DNA from: Gossypium raimondii
Lineage: Eukaryota; Streptophyta; Magnoliopsida; Malvales; Malvaceae
NCBI RefSeq assembly: GCF_025698545.1
Contig: NC_068565.1
Location: 1,302,001 to 1,366,000 of the forward strand
Length of the DNA: 64,000 bases
Reading direction: 5' to 3'
Shown: positions 43,071-55,086 of the stretch, one piece after another
How the letters are laid out: every line of letters starts with the position of its first letter
Numbering within the stretch: the first letter of the stretch is position 1
The notes under the pieces: model-generated
What the model saw: only the letters and a program-made list of their open reading frames with translations
Told to the model about the DNA's origin: nothing
The model's database searches: none
Position numbers and translations under genes: made by a program

Positions 43071-44450
43071 ATATGCCAAGAAGATTTATATGAAGACTAC
43101 TACCCTTTATATACATACATTATGTATTTATATATTAAAGTAAATTAAATTAACTAATTAATTATCTCAAATAAATTTTATATTTAATTTAATTTTGTGC
43201 ATTACAAATTAAAATAGTTGAAACTAGATTTTTGTTTGTCTTTTCATTTTATTTACAAACTATTATTCATGGACATTAAATGATTTGATTTCTAATATAA
43301 CTATTTTTTTTAAAATTTACCATCTTATAAATATGAATTTTAAATCCAATATAAATACTATATATATTAAATTACAACATAATTAAAATATTTTTAAAAA
43401 TATAAATCTTAAAAAGGAGAGATGCATGCATGGTCCAAAATTCACAAGTATATAGACAAAATAATCATTTTAAAAACAAATACAGCAAAAGGTAATTTTG
43501 TTTATACCTTAAAAGTACATTAAAGCAAAATGTGTTACATAATTGATTAAAGTTGGAAATTTTACATTTTATACAACCAAAATAAAACTATATTTTTGTT
43601 ACACATTGTATGTCAATTCTACTTATAAAAAATTTAAAATGTTCATCTCAAAAAAATTTATTTTATAAAAGAAAATTTTCAACTGGGTTAGTATTCACTA
43701 ACTCGTAATACCGATTTAATTAGACATGTCATATATTATAGATTATTTTTAAGTAAAATTCAATTACAAAATAATATTTATTAAAATCTAAAATTTAAAC
43801 ATTATTACAAGTATAAATAGTGGACTAATTTCGAGGAAAAATAAATGCATAAATATAAATACCGTACAATATAATTACAAATATTATAATTTAATATCAA
43901 ATTAATTTTAACAAAAAATGAATAATCATAATATAGCCGAACATAAATTACCTTTGACAACGGCACATGGTATAATTCAAATCCAAGTATTTAAGTACTC
44001 AAGACTATGAGAGCATAATTTTTCCACATGTTTTAGTTAAGAGTTCGCAACAAACTAATTGCAATCAGTAATTCTTACTCACTCGTATTAGTTATTTGGG
44101 TGTAATAATAAGACACGTTACACTTTCAAAGGGAGAACATAGGTTCGAACTTTGGAGATAATCTTGTTAGAGAAAACAATCACGAACCCCAAACATGAAC
44201 TGTGAAAAAAAATTTAAATTTTAGCATGAAAATAATTGTCAAATTTAATACTTATCTTAAAAAAATTTCAAAACCCAATATAAAACAATGTAAAATTCAA
44301 ACTCTAAATAATAATTTAACCCTCGATGTTAATACTAAAAACTTATCTAAACCAACACTAAAATACCATAACCCATTATCTAAACCAACCATACCAAAAA
44401 CTCAATGAGATTTAGAGATAGATTTTTGTATTTACTTTTTGTAAATTTAA
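43071..44450. other. Intergenic, AT-rich; left edge of the TZF duplication
   Basis: About 43430-43530 (gtccaaaattcacaagtata ... ggtaattttgtttatacctt) recurs at 47515-47566 plus 48078-48110 and marks the left end of the tandem duplication. No gene was seen. Confidence 0.55.
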
Positions 44451-44451
44451 A

Positions 44452-44765
44452 ACTTTGATTATATTAAAAAATATTATTAATTTATTAATATAAAAGAATA
44501 GATGCAATTGACATTTGACAAAGTATAAAGAAGCCACATGGAGGGAGACTTGGATCCCAAAATTCCAAAGGGCATGACAAAGTCAGGCCTCATACCCCCT
44601 AAAAAGGGCAAAAATCCAAAGCTATTCTACTACACAGGGTTTTCAGTAACCAGCCAACACATAGCATCTCTTTGCTTTGCTGTGCTTTCTGATGCTGCCA
44701 CGATTCCCTTTTTGCATGCTTATCCCTAATTATACTTTGCCACGCCTCCCTCTACCCCCATACCC
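44452..44765 (+). promoter_or_regulatory. Conserved distal block upstream of TZF-A, with two W-box cores
   Basis: About 310 bp is nearly identical to 48992-49305 upstream of TZF-B, while the sequence on either side has diverged. It includes two TTGAC cores (44508-44512 and 44515-44519), the binding core of WRKY factors. It also holds a 63-codon open frame (44538-44729, MEGDLDPK...) kept without indels in both copies but with 4 replacement and 3 silent changes, which gives no clear sign of protein selection. A distal regulatory element is favoured over a small gene. Confidence 0.5.
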
Positions 44766-45492
44766 TTTCTTCTCTTCTAGATTCTTCTCATTATTTTAAT
44801 CACATTCAATCCCCATTATTTTATAATTAAAAAACTCTTAATTGAGTCTCTATTATTTTATAATTAAAAATTCTTAATTGAGTTTTCAACGTTATTTTAA
44901 GTGTAAGAGATCGTAAATTGAGTATATTTAAATGTATTATCCTCTTATTTAAAAATTAAAAAATTATAAATAATTTTAAGTATTATATTAAAAAGAACAG
45001 ATATAATAAAAATCTAAATTTACATAAAATTTGACATAATATTAACGAAATGCAAAATATGATGGTCTAATTGTTATTACAAAAGTAAAGAGAGCATAAT
45101 GTTGCAAACACACCCTATAATATAGAACTAACATTTGTCGGGTCGAAAGATAAGCAGTTTAATATCTTTTAAGTAAGATCTCGGATTTAAATTTAGTGAA
45201 TGAAAAATTAGTGATAATAGAGCTTTATTCCTTTTATTAGAGTTTGGCCTTTTTTACTTCAAATATAGTTGAAACCTAATACGATTATTAGATATCATAA
45301 AATTTCAAACCGATATATAATTCGATGTTAAATTTAGTCGAATCACTAATATAATTACCAAATATAAAAAATTAAAATAATATTGAAAAGTTTCACATTA
45401 ATAAATAATTTACATTTAAATTTAATGAAACCTAATAAAATTATCTAAAAAATTCATAATAATATATTAGTATTCCACACTCCATTGCCTCC

Positions 45493-45501
45493 TATATATA
45501 T
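45493..45501 (+). promoter_or_regulatory. TATA box of TZF-A
   Basis: TATATATA lies about 105 bp before the ATG, preceded by a C-rich stretch. The same arrangement is kept before TZF-B. Confidence 0.65.
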
Positions 45502-45602
45502 CCAACTCCCCATCCCAATCTATTTGTCCCCTTATCACTCAGCACTTTATTCTTCTCTCTCCATTAATCTTCCTTGAAAGAAAATCATCTTTGCTTTCAC
45601 CC

Positions 45603-46622
45603 ATGACCACTGTTTATGACCCTTCACACCATCTCACCTCCAAAAAATTGTGTTTCAAGGACCTTGAAATCCCTCCAAGGAAAAAGCAACTCCATTGTTG
45701 CCACAACGCCGCCGCCATGGAACTTCCCCACCACGAAGCTAGGCTCCACAAATACCTTCCTTCCAATGAAGACGATGACGGCACCGATGATCCATACGGC
45801 ACCGACCATTTCCGCATGTACGAGTTCAAGGTAAGAAGGTGTACAAGGAGCCGTAGCCACGACTGGACTGACTGTCCTTTTGCTCATCCAGGTGAAAAAG
45901 CCCGACGTCGTGACCCTACTCGGTACCAATACTCCTCCACCATCTGTTCTGACTTCCGCCGTGGCGGTGGTTGCCCTCGCGGCGATGACTGTGAGTTCGC
46001 TCATGGAGTGTTTGAGTGTTGGCTACACCCTACACGTTACAGAACCGAAGCTTGTAAAGATGGTAAGAATTGCAAGCGTAAGGTTTGCTTCTTTGCTCAT
46101 TCGTCACGTGAGCTTCGTCTCTTGCCGGAATCACAACCTCCATACAAAAACTCTGAAAAGAACTATAACCATTGCTGCTTGTTTTGCCGGTCCGTTACAT
46201 CGTCGTCGTCGTTGTCCCCAACAAGCACTCTCTTGGGTTTATCTCATTTCTCGAGATCCCCATCCCTGTCACCGCCTCTATCTCCCTTAAAACACCAGCA
46301 AAGAACACCAAGGTACGGCGGTGATCGTATTAGTAAATTTGGAACCGAAATGACAAGCAGTTACGATGATGTTTTTTTGAAGGAAGTCATGAGTTATTTA
46401 GGAACCATGAATTTGTCCGAAGTATCTTCACCAATGGCTACTACTGCAAATACAAACATTCCATGCTTCGATGTTTCATTCAAAGGAGCTCCTTCAATGG
46501 TAAGTCCTTCTGGTTCTGGTGAATATTTCAATGGTGGTGGTGATGATGAGAAAAACAATGGAAACGGTGTCGTTTTGGATCATGATCTCGACCTCGGGTG
46601 GGTTAATGAGCTCTTGATGTAG
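45603..46622 (+). CDS. TZF-A: RR-TZF tandem CCCH zinc-finger protein, 339 aa
   Basis: Plant arginine-rich tandem CCCH proteins bind AU-rich RNA, shuttle between nucleus and cytoplasmic granules, and act in hormone and stress responses. The start is the ATG at 45603 ([10 protein letters not shown]). The arginine-rich region is [20 protein letters not shown] through EKARRRDP. Finger 1 is C-x8-C-x5-C-x3-H ([20 protein letters not shown]). Finger 2 is C-x5-C-x4-C-x3-H ([16 protein letters not shown]). The C terminus has Ser-rich and acidic stretches. No ankyrin repeats, so it belongs to the short RR-TZF class. It is intronless, as usual. Confidence 0.92.
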   Translation: MTTVYDPSHHLTSKKLCFKDLEIPPRKKQLHCCHNAAAMELPHHEARLHKYLPSNEDDDGTDDPYGTDHFRMYEFKVRRCTRSRSHDWTDCPFAHPGEKARRRDPTRYQYSSTICSDFRRGGGCPRGDDCEFAHGVFECWLHPTRYRTEACKDGKNCKRKVCFFAHSSRELRLLPESQPPYKNSEKNYNHCCLFCRSVTSSSSLSPTSTLLGLSHFSRSPSLSPPLSPLKHQQRTPRYGGDRISKFGTEMTSSYDDVFLKEVMSYLGTMNLSEVSSPMATTANTNIPCFDVSFKGAPSMVSPSGSGEYFNGGGDDEKNNGNGVVLDHDLDLGWVNELLM

Positions 46623-47566
46623 AGGAAGAAGATATATATATATATATGATCTGCAAAGTGTATATATTTTATGTGTGATTGGGTTTAAAAAGATTGCTGA
46701 TCTGATGATTGTTTTTAAATATTTCATATTGCAAACCAAGTTAATTTCAATTTGTAAGGCTTTTTTTTCTTGAAGAGATCTAATATGATCTTCTTTTTAT
46801 TTATGTACTTTCTTAACTTATGAAATATTGATGAAGTCAAAACTTTTGTTCTCTTCTCCTTATGCATGCATGTATGTATGTTGTTTGTATTGCATGTGAT
46901 GTATGTGATTGACCTAATAAAAATTAAAATATGGGGTGATCACACATTAATTACGTGGCAAACATGCAAGCATCGTGTCCGATAATACGTGTACAAATAC
47001 TACGTGTCCATATTAGGAGGATATTTGTCAATAAAAATTCACATATTTCATCTATTATTTATCTTTCATATTTTATCGAAAATGATTTTTGCAAAATGTG
47101 ATCTTTATTATAATATTAACGACAACATTTTAGAGAGAGCAAAATTTAATTATTAATTAATTAAAACAATGAAATTTATTGATTTTAAATGATTTTTATA
47201 ATAATATGGAAGTATAAAATTTAAACGTAATCAAATGCATAAATTGAGCAAACGTATCATAATTATATGTTTCCTACAATAATGTCCAAATGTATAACTG
47301 GAACTACACGAAAATTGTCCATAAACTTGAAACACCAATGTCCAAGTGCATAATGTTCTTTAGGTAAGACTTTGAAGTCCAATTTTCCTATACTTCTTAT
47401 TTTCAGTCAAGAAAGTTTGGGTGTTGGTCTCAAGCTAGATAATCAAAGACCTTACACATAAAGACTTCATCAAATCCCTCCCATTCCATTGATATTACTT
47501 CTTTAATAAATGCATGATCCAAAATTCACAAGTACATAGACAAAATAATCATTTTAAAAAGGTTAA

Positions 47567-48076
47567 ATTTTGCTATTGGATCCTGTATTTTGTGTATTTT
47601 GTGTCAATTATGAATTTAGTACGTGTAATTTAATTTGATCAAATTTAGCTCTTATACTTTTGAATTTTAAAATTTTAATCCTAACTCAATAGTAATAGTT
47701 AAATTTGTTTGGTTAAATTATGACATTAGTCCTCTATTATGCGTGACACTATAGATTTAGTTCACATTTACCAATTGGATCATTCTTGGTGACTATATTC
47801 TTTGAATTTCAAAACTTAAGTCTTAATGCAAATGACAATCGTTAAAATCTATAAACTGACTTTTGTGAGCAATATGTGAAAATAACAAATAGACATAGCA
47901 TTACACATGTGGTAATATGTTTGACACATCAAATTTTAAAAATAACATAACTTAACTTAATGAATTTAATAGTTATCATTTGGTTAGGACTAAAGTTTTG
48001 AATTTTAGTATAGGGACTGAAAATAACGAAATTAACATACAAGTACTAAATCCACAATTTACGTAAAGTACAAATT
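47567..48076. mobile_element. Insertion of about 505 bp in the second duplication copy
   Basis: Copy 1 (about 43470-43500) reads cattttaaaaacaaatacagcaaaaggtaatttt. In copy 2 the same sequence is opened after ttaaaaa and resumes at caaattcaaaaggtaattttg. The insert begins gttaaattttgctattggat and ends gtactaaatccacaatttac. Its two ends are roughly inverse (fgatttagtac-type words on both), which suggests a MITE. Confidence 0.55.
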
Positions 48077-48799
48077 CAAAAGGTAATTTTGTTTATACCT
48101 TAAAGTACATTAAAGAACATTTGCTTTTTTATTATCTTTAATTTTTATATTTAAATGGATTTTTATAAATTTTATATAAAATATAAAAACAAAAAATTAT
48201 TATTTAGCGAAAGGAAGAAAGTTTTTAGTCATTTCTTAATTAAATTGATAGGTAATTGACTCTCACACCATGATAACTGCGATGATAATAATCAAATCTA
48301 AGTATTCCAACTCAACACTTGGTAATAATTATGCTACGTTTGGTGGAGTATATATTTTACTTTTCCACTTGTTGTAGTTATGAATTAGCAATAAATTGAT
48401 TACGATTGGTAATTTTTAGCTACTCACTTTCCTTGTTTAATTTTCGGTCCAATTAGGCACTTATATCTGACAAAAGTTGCTTAATTTGATACTAAAAATA
48501 ACAGTGTTAACTTTTCAGTGTTTAAACTGAATTTTAGAGTTGATTTAATGAAAGTTAATTGCTAATATTATTATGTTTGAAACTTTTTCTATGATTTTGT
48601 TAAAGAATAATTTTAATGTCAATTGCGAATATGTTTAAGTTTGCATTTAATTTGTCAAAGACATTCCAAGAATTGTGATTTAATTCGGGTTTCGAATAGA
48701 TTAGCTAAGACTATTACATTCAAGTAGTATAAAAATGTATAACTTTTGTCAAATGCATATACCACACTAGACTAAAAAAATAACATAAACATCACATTA

Positions 48800-48980
48800 A
48801 GTATTTATATATTAATCTCATTATAGGTTCTTATCATCTTTGTTCATTTTGATATAATGCCTGAAATTATTTATAGCCACTCCCCAACCTTTAAATAGGA
48901 GTAAAATACATTTCAGCACACTTGAACTTACATCCTCCTACACTGATAACAATACCGATTGAGCTAAGACTCAATCGATT
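48800..48980 (-). mobile_element. tRNA-derived SINE copy 2
   Basis: On the minus strand it starts cttagctcaatcggtattgt, which fits a pol III A box, followed by gtaagttcaagtgtgctgaa (B-box position) and aaaggttggggagtggctat. It ends gaacctataatgagatta. Confidence 0.65.
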
Positions 48981-48991
48981 TTAAATGTAAA

Positions 48992-49305
48992 CTTCGATTA
49001 TATTAAAAAAATATTATTAATTTATTAATATAAAAGAATAGATGCAATTGACATTTGACAAAGTATAAAGAAGCCACATGGAGGAAGACTTGGATCCCAA
49101 AACTCCAAAGGGCATGACAATGTCAGGCCTCATACCCCCTAAAAAGGGCAAAAATCCAAAGCTGTTCTACTACACAGGGTTTTCAGTAACCAGCCAACAC
49201 ATAGCATCTCTTTGCTTTGCTGTGCTTTCTGATGCTGCCACGATACCCTTTTTACTTGCTTATCCCTAATTATGTTTTGCCACGCCTCCCCTCACCCCCA
49301 TACCC
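48992..49305 (+). promoter_or_regulatory. Conserved distal block upstream of TZF-B, with two W-box cores
   Basis: This is the partner of 44452-44765. TTGAC cores lie at 49048-49052 and 49055-49059. The embedded 63-codon frame is at 49078-49269. Confidence 0.5.
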
Positions 49306-49696
49306 TTAATTTCTTCTCTTCTACATCCTCATTCTTATTATAATCACATTCAATTCCAATTATTTATTATTTGAAAAACATTAAACTTATTACCAAATTG
49401 ATTATTAATATTTTAATAATTTATTTATCAAATTTATTAATATAATTATACTTATTATACATCTAAAATTTTAAATCTTGTTCGATATTTCTATCATTTT
49501 GAGGTATAACATTATCTTAATTAATATATATTCAACATGGTAATTTTTTTTTACTTAAAATAATTAGTTAGTCAAAACCCTAATATAATTACTAGATATA
49601 CTGAAATTTTTCATATTAATTTAATGGAAGCCGAATATAATTATCGAAAACCTAATATAATTACAGGATATTAGTATTCCACACCCCCATGGCCCC

Positions 49697-49704
49697 TATA
49701 TATA
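49697..49704 (+). promoter_or_regulatory. TATA box of TZF-B
   Basis: TATATATA lies about 105 bp before the ATG. Flanking cccc and the downstream leader (ctatttgtccccttatcact) match TZF-A. Confidence 0.65.
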
Positions 49705-49807
49705 CCCAAGTCCCCCATCCCAATCTATTTGTCCCCTTATCACTCGACACTTTATTCTTCTCTCTCCATTAATCTTCGTTGAAAGAAAATCATCTTTGCT
49801 TTCACCC

Positions 49808-50836
49808 ATGACCACTGTTTATGACCCTTTACACCATCTCACCTCCAAAAAATTGTGTTTCAAGGACCTTGAAATCCCTCCAAGGAAAAAGCAACTCCAT
49901 TGTTGCCACAACGCCGCCTCCATGGAACTTCCCCACCACGAAGCTAGGCTCCACAAATACCTCCCTTCCAATGAAGACGATGACGGCACCGATGATCCAT
50001 ACGGCACCGACCACTTCCGTATGTACGAGTTCAAAGTAAGAAGATGTACAAGGAGCCGTAGCCATGACTGGACTGACTGTCCCTTCGCTCATCCAGGTGA
50101 AAAAGCCCGCCGTCGTGACCCTATTCGGTACCAATACTCCTCCACCATCTGTTCTGACTACCGCCGTGGCGGTGGTTGCCCTCGCGGCGATGACTGTGAG
50201 TTCGCTCATGGAGTGTTTGAGTGCTGGCTACACCCTACACGTTACAGAACCGAAGCTTGTAAAGATGGTAAGAATTGCAAGCGTAAGGTTTGTTTCTTTG
50301 CTCATTCGTCACGTGAGCTTCGTCTCTTGCCGGAATCACCACCGCCATTGAAGTATAAAAACCTTGACAACAACTATAACCATTGCTGCTTGTTTTGTCG
50401 GTCGGTTACATCGTCGTCATCGTTGTCCCCAACAAGCACTCTCTTGGGTTTATCTCATTTCTCGAGATCCCCATCCCTGTCACCGCCTCTATCTCCCTTA
50501 GGACACCAGCAAAGAACACCAAGGTACGGCGGTGATCGTATTAGTAAATTTGGAACCGGAATGACAACCAGTTACGATGATGTTTTGTTGAAGGAAGTCA
50601 TGATGAGTTGTTTAGGAACCATGAATTTGTCCGAAGTATCTTCACCAATGGCTACTACTGCAAATACGAACATTCCATGGCTTGATGTTTCATTCAAAGG
50701 AGCTCCTTCAATGGAAAGTCCTTCTGGTTCTGGTGAATATTTCAATGGCGGTGGTGATGATGAGAAAAACAATGGAAACGGTGTCGTTTTGGATCATGAT
50801 CTTGACCTCGGGTGGGTAAATGAGCTCTTGATGTAG
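49808..50836 (+). CDS. TZF-B: RR-TZF tandem CCCH zinc-finger protein, 342 aa
   Basis: This is a near-identical tandem copy of TZF-A, with the same start ([10 protein letters not shown]), arginine-rich region and both CCCH fingers ([20 protein letters not shown] and [16 protein letters not shown]). Differences are mostly in the C-terminal half: [12 protein letters not shown] in place of PPYKNSEKN, and VMMSCLGTM in place of VMSYLGTM. All zinc ligands are kept in both, so both should be functional RNA-binding proteins. Promoter, leader and 3' flank are shared, so partly redundant expression is likely. Confidence 0.92.
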   Translation: MTTVYDPLHHLTSKKLCFKDLEIPPRKKQLHCCHNAASMELPHHEARLHKYLPSNEDDDGTDDPYGTDHFRMYEFKVRRCTRSRSHDWTDCPFAHPGEKARRRDPIRYQYSSTICSDYRRGGGCPRGDDCEFAHGVFECWLHPTRYRTEACKDGKNCKRKVCFFAHSSRELRLLPESPPPLKYKNLDNNYNHCCLFCRSVTSSSSLSPTSTLLGLSHFSRSPSLSPPLSPLGHQQRTPRYGGDRISKFGTGMTTSYDDVLLKEVMMSCLGTMNLSEVSSPMATTANTNIPWLDVSFKGAPSMESPSGSGEYFNGGGDDEKNNGNGVVLDHDLDLGWVNELLM

Positions 50837-53424
50837 AGGAAGAAGATCATATGATCTTCAAAGTGTATATATTTTATGTGTGATTGGGTTTAAAAAAGAT
50901 TGCTGATCTGATTATTGTTATTAAATATTTTATTATTGCAAACCAAGTTGATTTCAGTTTGTAAGTTCATTGAAGGGATCTAATATGATCCTTTTATTTG
51001 TGTACTCTTTTAACTTCTGAATATTGATAAAGTCAACCTTTTTATTCCTATGTATGCATGTATGCATGTGATGGTATTTATGTATGTTTGAAATGCATGT
51101 GATGTACGTGATTAACCTAATAGTAAGAACCAGATTTTGGGTCCAAAATTCATGCCTAGAAGTTAAGGAAGGAATATATATAAGGGATGATCACAGCTTA
51201 ATTACGTGGCAAACATGCAAGCATCCTCAAATATGAGGGAGTTACCTGATAATACGTGTCCGGTGATATGACGTGTGAATATTACGAGTATATTTGTTTA
51301 CGAATTTAATCTTAAAACTTATAACGTGGATTGTCGACTTCAACCAAAATTAAGTAACTTCATTTAGATTTTAATTGACCTAAATAATATAATTTTTACT
51401 TGGTGCACCATAATTTTAAAAACAATATATATTTAAATTTAGGTCAAAATAAGTTTAAAATCTAATATATTTTATATATTTGAATAATTATAATTTGAAA
51501 TTAAATTAATAAAAAATTAAATAAAATTTTGAGAGAGAATCTATAGATGATATTTACTCGTAAAATTTAAACTTTACGTTAAGATCTCATATAGCGGAGA
51601 TCTTTAAACATCGATAATTTAAAGATATATTTATTTATGTGTATGAGAGAAAGAAAAAAGCAAAAATATTACTCCATTACCATAGGTAGTAGTGGGGTTA
51701 TTAAAAACTTGAGGTTAAATTGATTATGTATGAGCATGAAAGAAGAAAATCATTGACACTCACATCATAATATTAATTTGTTTCCTAGGAGGGTACACTT
51801 GTATTTGAAACATTTAGCTGTGGTGGTGGGGAAATCACCCACATGCTTCTGCTTCCTATGATTCAATTCATTGGCTGTCTACAGCAATGAATTAATCGGG
51901 ATGACAATAGAACGAGACGAGATTATATACATAAATATCGTTCAACGATGTTTCATATAACTCCACCATATTTAGGGTTTCTTTTGTTTAATATTATCGA
52001 ATTATATATATTTATATATTAATGTATATATTCAACATATATACTAAAAGATATATAGTATATTATAAAATAAATAAAATAGTAAATTTAAATGTAAAGA
52101 TCGATTGAATTTTAATTCGATTGGCATCGGCATTATTGCTAGTGTAGGAGGATGAGGGTTCGAGTGCACTAAAGCGTATTATCCTCCTATTTAAGGGTTG
52201 GGAAGAGGTTATGGGTAGTTCTAAGCATTATATCAAAAAGAACAAATATGATAATAATAACCTATAATGAGATTAATGTTACACTTTACTTCTTGATTGA
52301 AACCGATTTAGAAGCAATTCAGATTTTATCATCTTACATAAGCTAAGACTATTTGTGTATTTTCTCGTGAGATATTTTATATTCATTAAACTTTTAAGGG
52401 TTCATAAAGTTTTGTGCTACTTGTCAATTAAGTCCACTTTGGTATCAATACTTTTTGTCTATCCATTTTGATACTTAAACTATGATAATCAAGTTCATTT
52501 TGATCTCGAACTTAAACTCCATTTTATTTTTAATTTCCGAGTGATAACATAATACAATTTTAAAGTGTCACATCATCACAATTTTACATTTTTAATTTCA
52601 AGGATCCAAATGGACAGGAAAATATAGGTACAAAGACCTCTCCAATCTTTCTAAATTTGAAATAGAGCAAATTAGTCCCTTTCATAAAAATCAAATCAAT
52701 TTAATCCTTGTTACTATACATAATTTTGATTGGTACGATAACAAATTTAGCTCTTGGTGTTTACATATTTTGTCAATTTGGTATTGATTTTAAAATATTC
52801 AACAAATTTAACCCCAACATTTACATATTTACACAAAATATTGCCGCTAAATTTATTAAACTGAAACCAAATTAATTGAATGCATACACTTTGAAGGTTA
52901 AATTTACTATTATAACAATCAAATTATATACAATTGATGAAAACATTAACATTATAATTAGTTAATTTCAGTTATTTGCATTCAAAAATGTCAAGAATTA
53001 AATTAATCCGGTCAAAAAGATACAAATACCAAAATAGATCTAATTATGAAGTTTTACATTAACCCTAAACTCTTTACTGTCTAAATAACTAGCGTATCCC
53101 ACATTTTTATATATCCATCTACCGAGTGGTTGGTCTCAGCTCACAAGAATGGTGTGGTGTGGGGGGTGGGTGGGTGGGTAAGGGAACAGCCTAATCGCCC
53201 ATGCTAAAATGACCCTTAGCTGTGGGCAAGGACTCTGCCTTGGGTCCCCCACCTACCCTCACCTTTTTTGTTTTGTTGGCTCACAATTTTGCATTGTTTT
53301 CATTCAATATTTGTGACATTCGAATGTGGTTCATGGGACCCAAACACCCATACTGACACTTTTTTCGCTCACCCAGGTTACTATTTCATATAAGCTTAGC
53401 TAGCTAGCTAGCTAGGTATGGTCT
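50837..53424. other. Intergenic after TZF-B
   Basis: The 3' flank shared with TZF-A runs to about 51310. A SINE is at 52108-52285, and a repeat-like tract (caatttggtattgat, aaatttagctctt) at about 52400-53060. A (TAGC)n run is at 53396-53414. No gene was seen. Confidence 0.55.
52108..52285 (+). mobile_element. tRNA-derived SINE copy 3
   Basis: It contains cgattggcatcggcattatt, then the B-box-like gggttcgagtgcac, ttatcctcctatttaagggt, gttatgggtagttctaagca and aacctataatgagattaatg. Confidence 0.7.
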
Positions 53425-53926
53425 CCCCCAACTAGAGGTGCTCATGGGCCGGGCGGCCCGGCCTGGCCTGACAGCCCGCCTGAAATATGGGAGGGCTTGA
53501 GTAAAAATATAGGCCCGAAATATGGGCTTGGACAAAAAATAAGGCCCGATTTAAAAACGGGCTGGGCCTCGGGCAACTTTTTTGGCCCCGGGCTCGGCCC
53601 GGCCCGGCCCGAATATAATAAATATATTTGTTTTTTTAATTTTAAAATACTTTTTAATTTTTATTTAATTTTAAAATTTTTTTAAAATACTTTTTAAAAT
53701 TTTTTAAATTTTAAAATATTTTTAAAATACTTTTTTTAAATTTTTTAAAATTTTTAAAATAATTTTTTTGTATTTATTTAAAAAACGGGCCGGGCCGGGC
53801 CGGGCCAGGCTTATGAATTTTTTCCGGGCCGGGCTTGGGCAAAATTTTAGGCCCATATTTCGGGCCGGGCTGGGCCCGGGCCAAAATTTTTTATGGGCCC
53901 GGCCCATGAGCACCTCTACCCCCAAC
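53425..53926. mobile_element. hAT-like MITE, 486 bp, with 8-bp target duplication
   Basis: Element 53433-53918 begins TAGAGGTGCTCATGGGCC and ends with its exact inverse. The perfect terminal match is about 22 bp, followed by GC-rich, imperfectly inverse subterminal sequence (gggccgggc words). It is flanked on both sides by CCCCCAAC (53425-53432 and 53919-53926). The 8-bp duplication and TAGNGGTG-type ends place it in the hAT superfamily. It has no transposase, and open frames within it are composition artefacts. Confidence 0.92.
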
Positions 53927-54091
53927 ACCATCAAATGTATTGGTGCTATTCAATGCAATGAATGGTATAGTTCTATTTATAGATCTGCATGGCACCACAT
54001 CACATACTAATTATTTATTCACTAAGTAAAAATTTATTTATTTTTATTTATTTCATTTCATGTGAGTGTAGCATCACGATTCTTAATCTTT

Positions 54092-54215
54092 ATTTTTTTG
54101 ATACAATACCTAGAACTACCCATAACCCCTCCCCAACCTTTCAATAAGAGGATAATGCACTTCAATGCACTCGAATCTACGTCATCTTGCACTGACAACA
54201 ATGCCAATACCAACT
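54092..54215 (-). mobile_element. tRNA-derived SINE copy 4
   Basis: On the minus strand it reads tctcagttggtattggcatt, gtagattcgagtgcattgaa, ttgaaaggttggggaggggt and tatgggtagttctaggtatt. Confidence 0.7.
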
Positions 54216-54556
54216 GAGAATAGATGTATATACCAAGTCTAATTGCCTTAAAATTTATTCTATTTGTTTTGAATAAATCTATCCATGAGTTGTGTGGACT
54301 GTTCAGACCGGGCTAGACAAAACTTGAACAAAGAATATTACACCTTGAACCAACATAATCCAAGGTAAATTCTAACTTCATAATTAAAATTTTATTTAAG
54401 ATAAATTGTCTCGTTAGTTACTTTAAATATGAGTCGTTCTTATTTCAGTCACCTAAATTTTTTTTTGTTGATTTAATCACCCAAAATAAAAATTGATCAA
54501 ATTGATTACTCCACTATTAAATGATAATGGAAAATTAATTGTGCATTTCCACATTA

Positions 54557-55078
54557 GCCACTCTTAGACCTATTTATGAATCGGGCTACCCGCCAAGGCC
54601 CGCTCAAAGTTCGGTAGGGTTTGGGCCAAAATATTAAACCTAAAATATGGGCATAGACAAAAAATTTAGACCCATTTCAAATATGAGTTAGGCTCGGCCT
54701 GGTCATTTTTAAATTTGTAATATTTTATGCTATGTTATTTTTATGTGTTATGTAATTTATAACACATAAAATAAATCTATACTAAATATATAATACTACT
54801 CTAATGTAAACATTAGAAAAATGTTAAGATGACTATATAAAAAATTTTAATAAATAAAAAATATATTAAATTAAAATAATATAAATATTTTTTTAAAATT
54901 AAAAAATAATATGATCATATCTGAAACGAGCTTGGGTTAGCCTTTTACAAATATGGACAAATTCAGGTAAAAATTTAAGCCCGTATTTCCGGCCGAGTCG
55001 AGCTTTAACAAACATAAAGTTTGTTAATATCATATTTAGACCGACCCGACTCAATTCATGAACAAGTCTAGTCACTCT
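54557..55078. mobile_element. Diverged hAT-like MITE, 506 bp, with near-perfect 8-bp target duplication
   Basis: The element 54565-55070 has ends TAGACCTATTTATGAATCGGG and, inverted, TAGACTTGTTCATGAATTGAG. The flanks are GCCACTCT (54557-54564) and GTCACTCT (55071-55078), 7 of 8 identical. Internal words (aaatatgggcatagacaaaaa, ggctcggcct) relate it to the 53433 element, but it is older. Confidence 0.75.
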
Positions 55079-55086
55079 AAAACTAG

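Larger units (their letters stand above)
46623..48990. other. Spacer between the two TZF genes
   Basis: TZF-A 3' flank to about 47035 (also present after TZF-B), then AT-rich DNA. The duplication boundary is near 47510. An inserted repeat lies at about 47567-48075 and a SINE at about 48800-48980. No gene was seen. Confidence 0.55.

Noticed and set aside
44075-44170. Possible further SINE or tRNA-like sequence (aggttcgaac)
   Set aside because: The B-box-like word is present but no A box or SINE body; too weak.
45624-46004. Antisense and alternate frames in both TZF genes
   Set aside because: GC-rich zinc-finger coding DNA gives long open frames on both strands; no family match.
53497-54010. 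Gly/Pro/Arg-rich open frames
   Set aside because: They are composition artefacts of the ggcccgggcc repeats in the hAT element.
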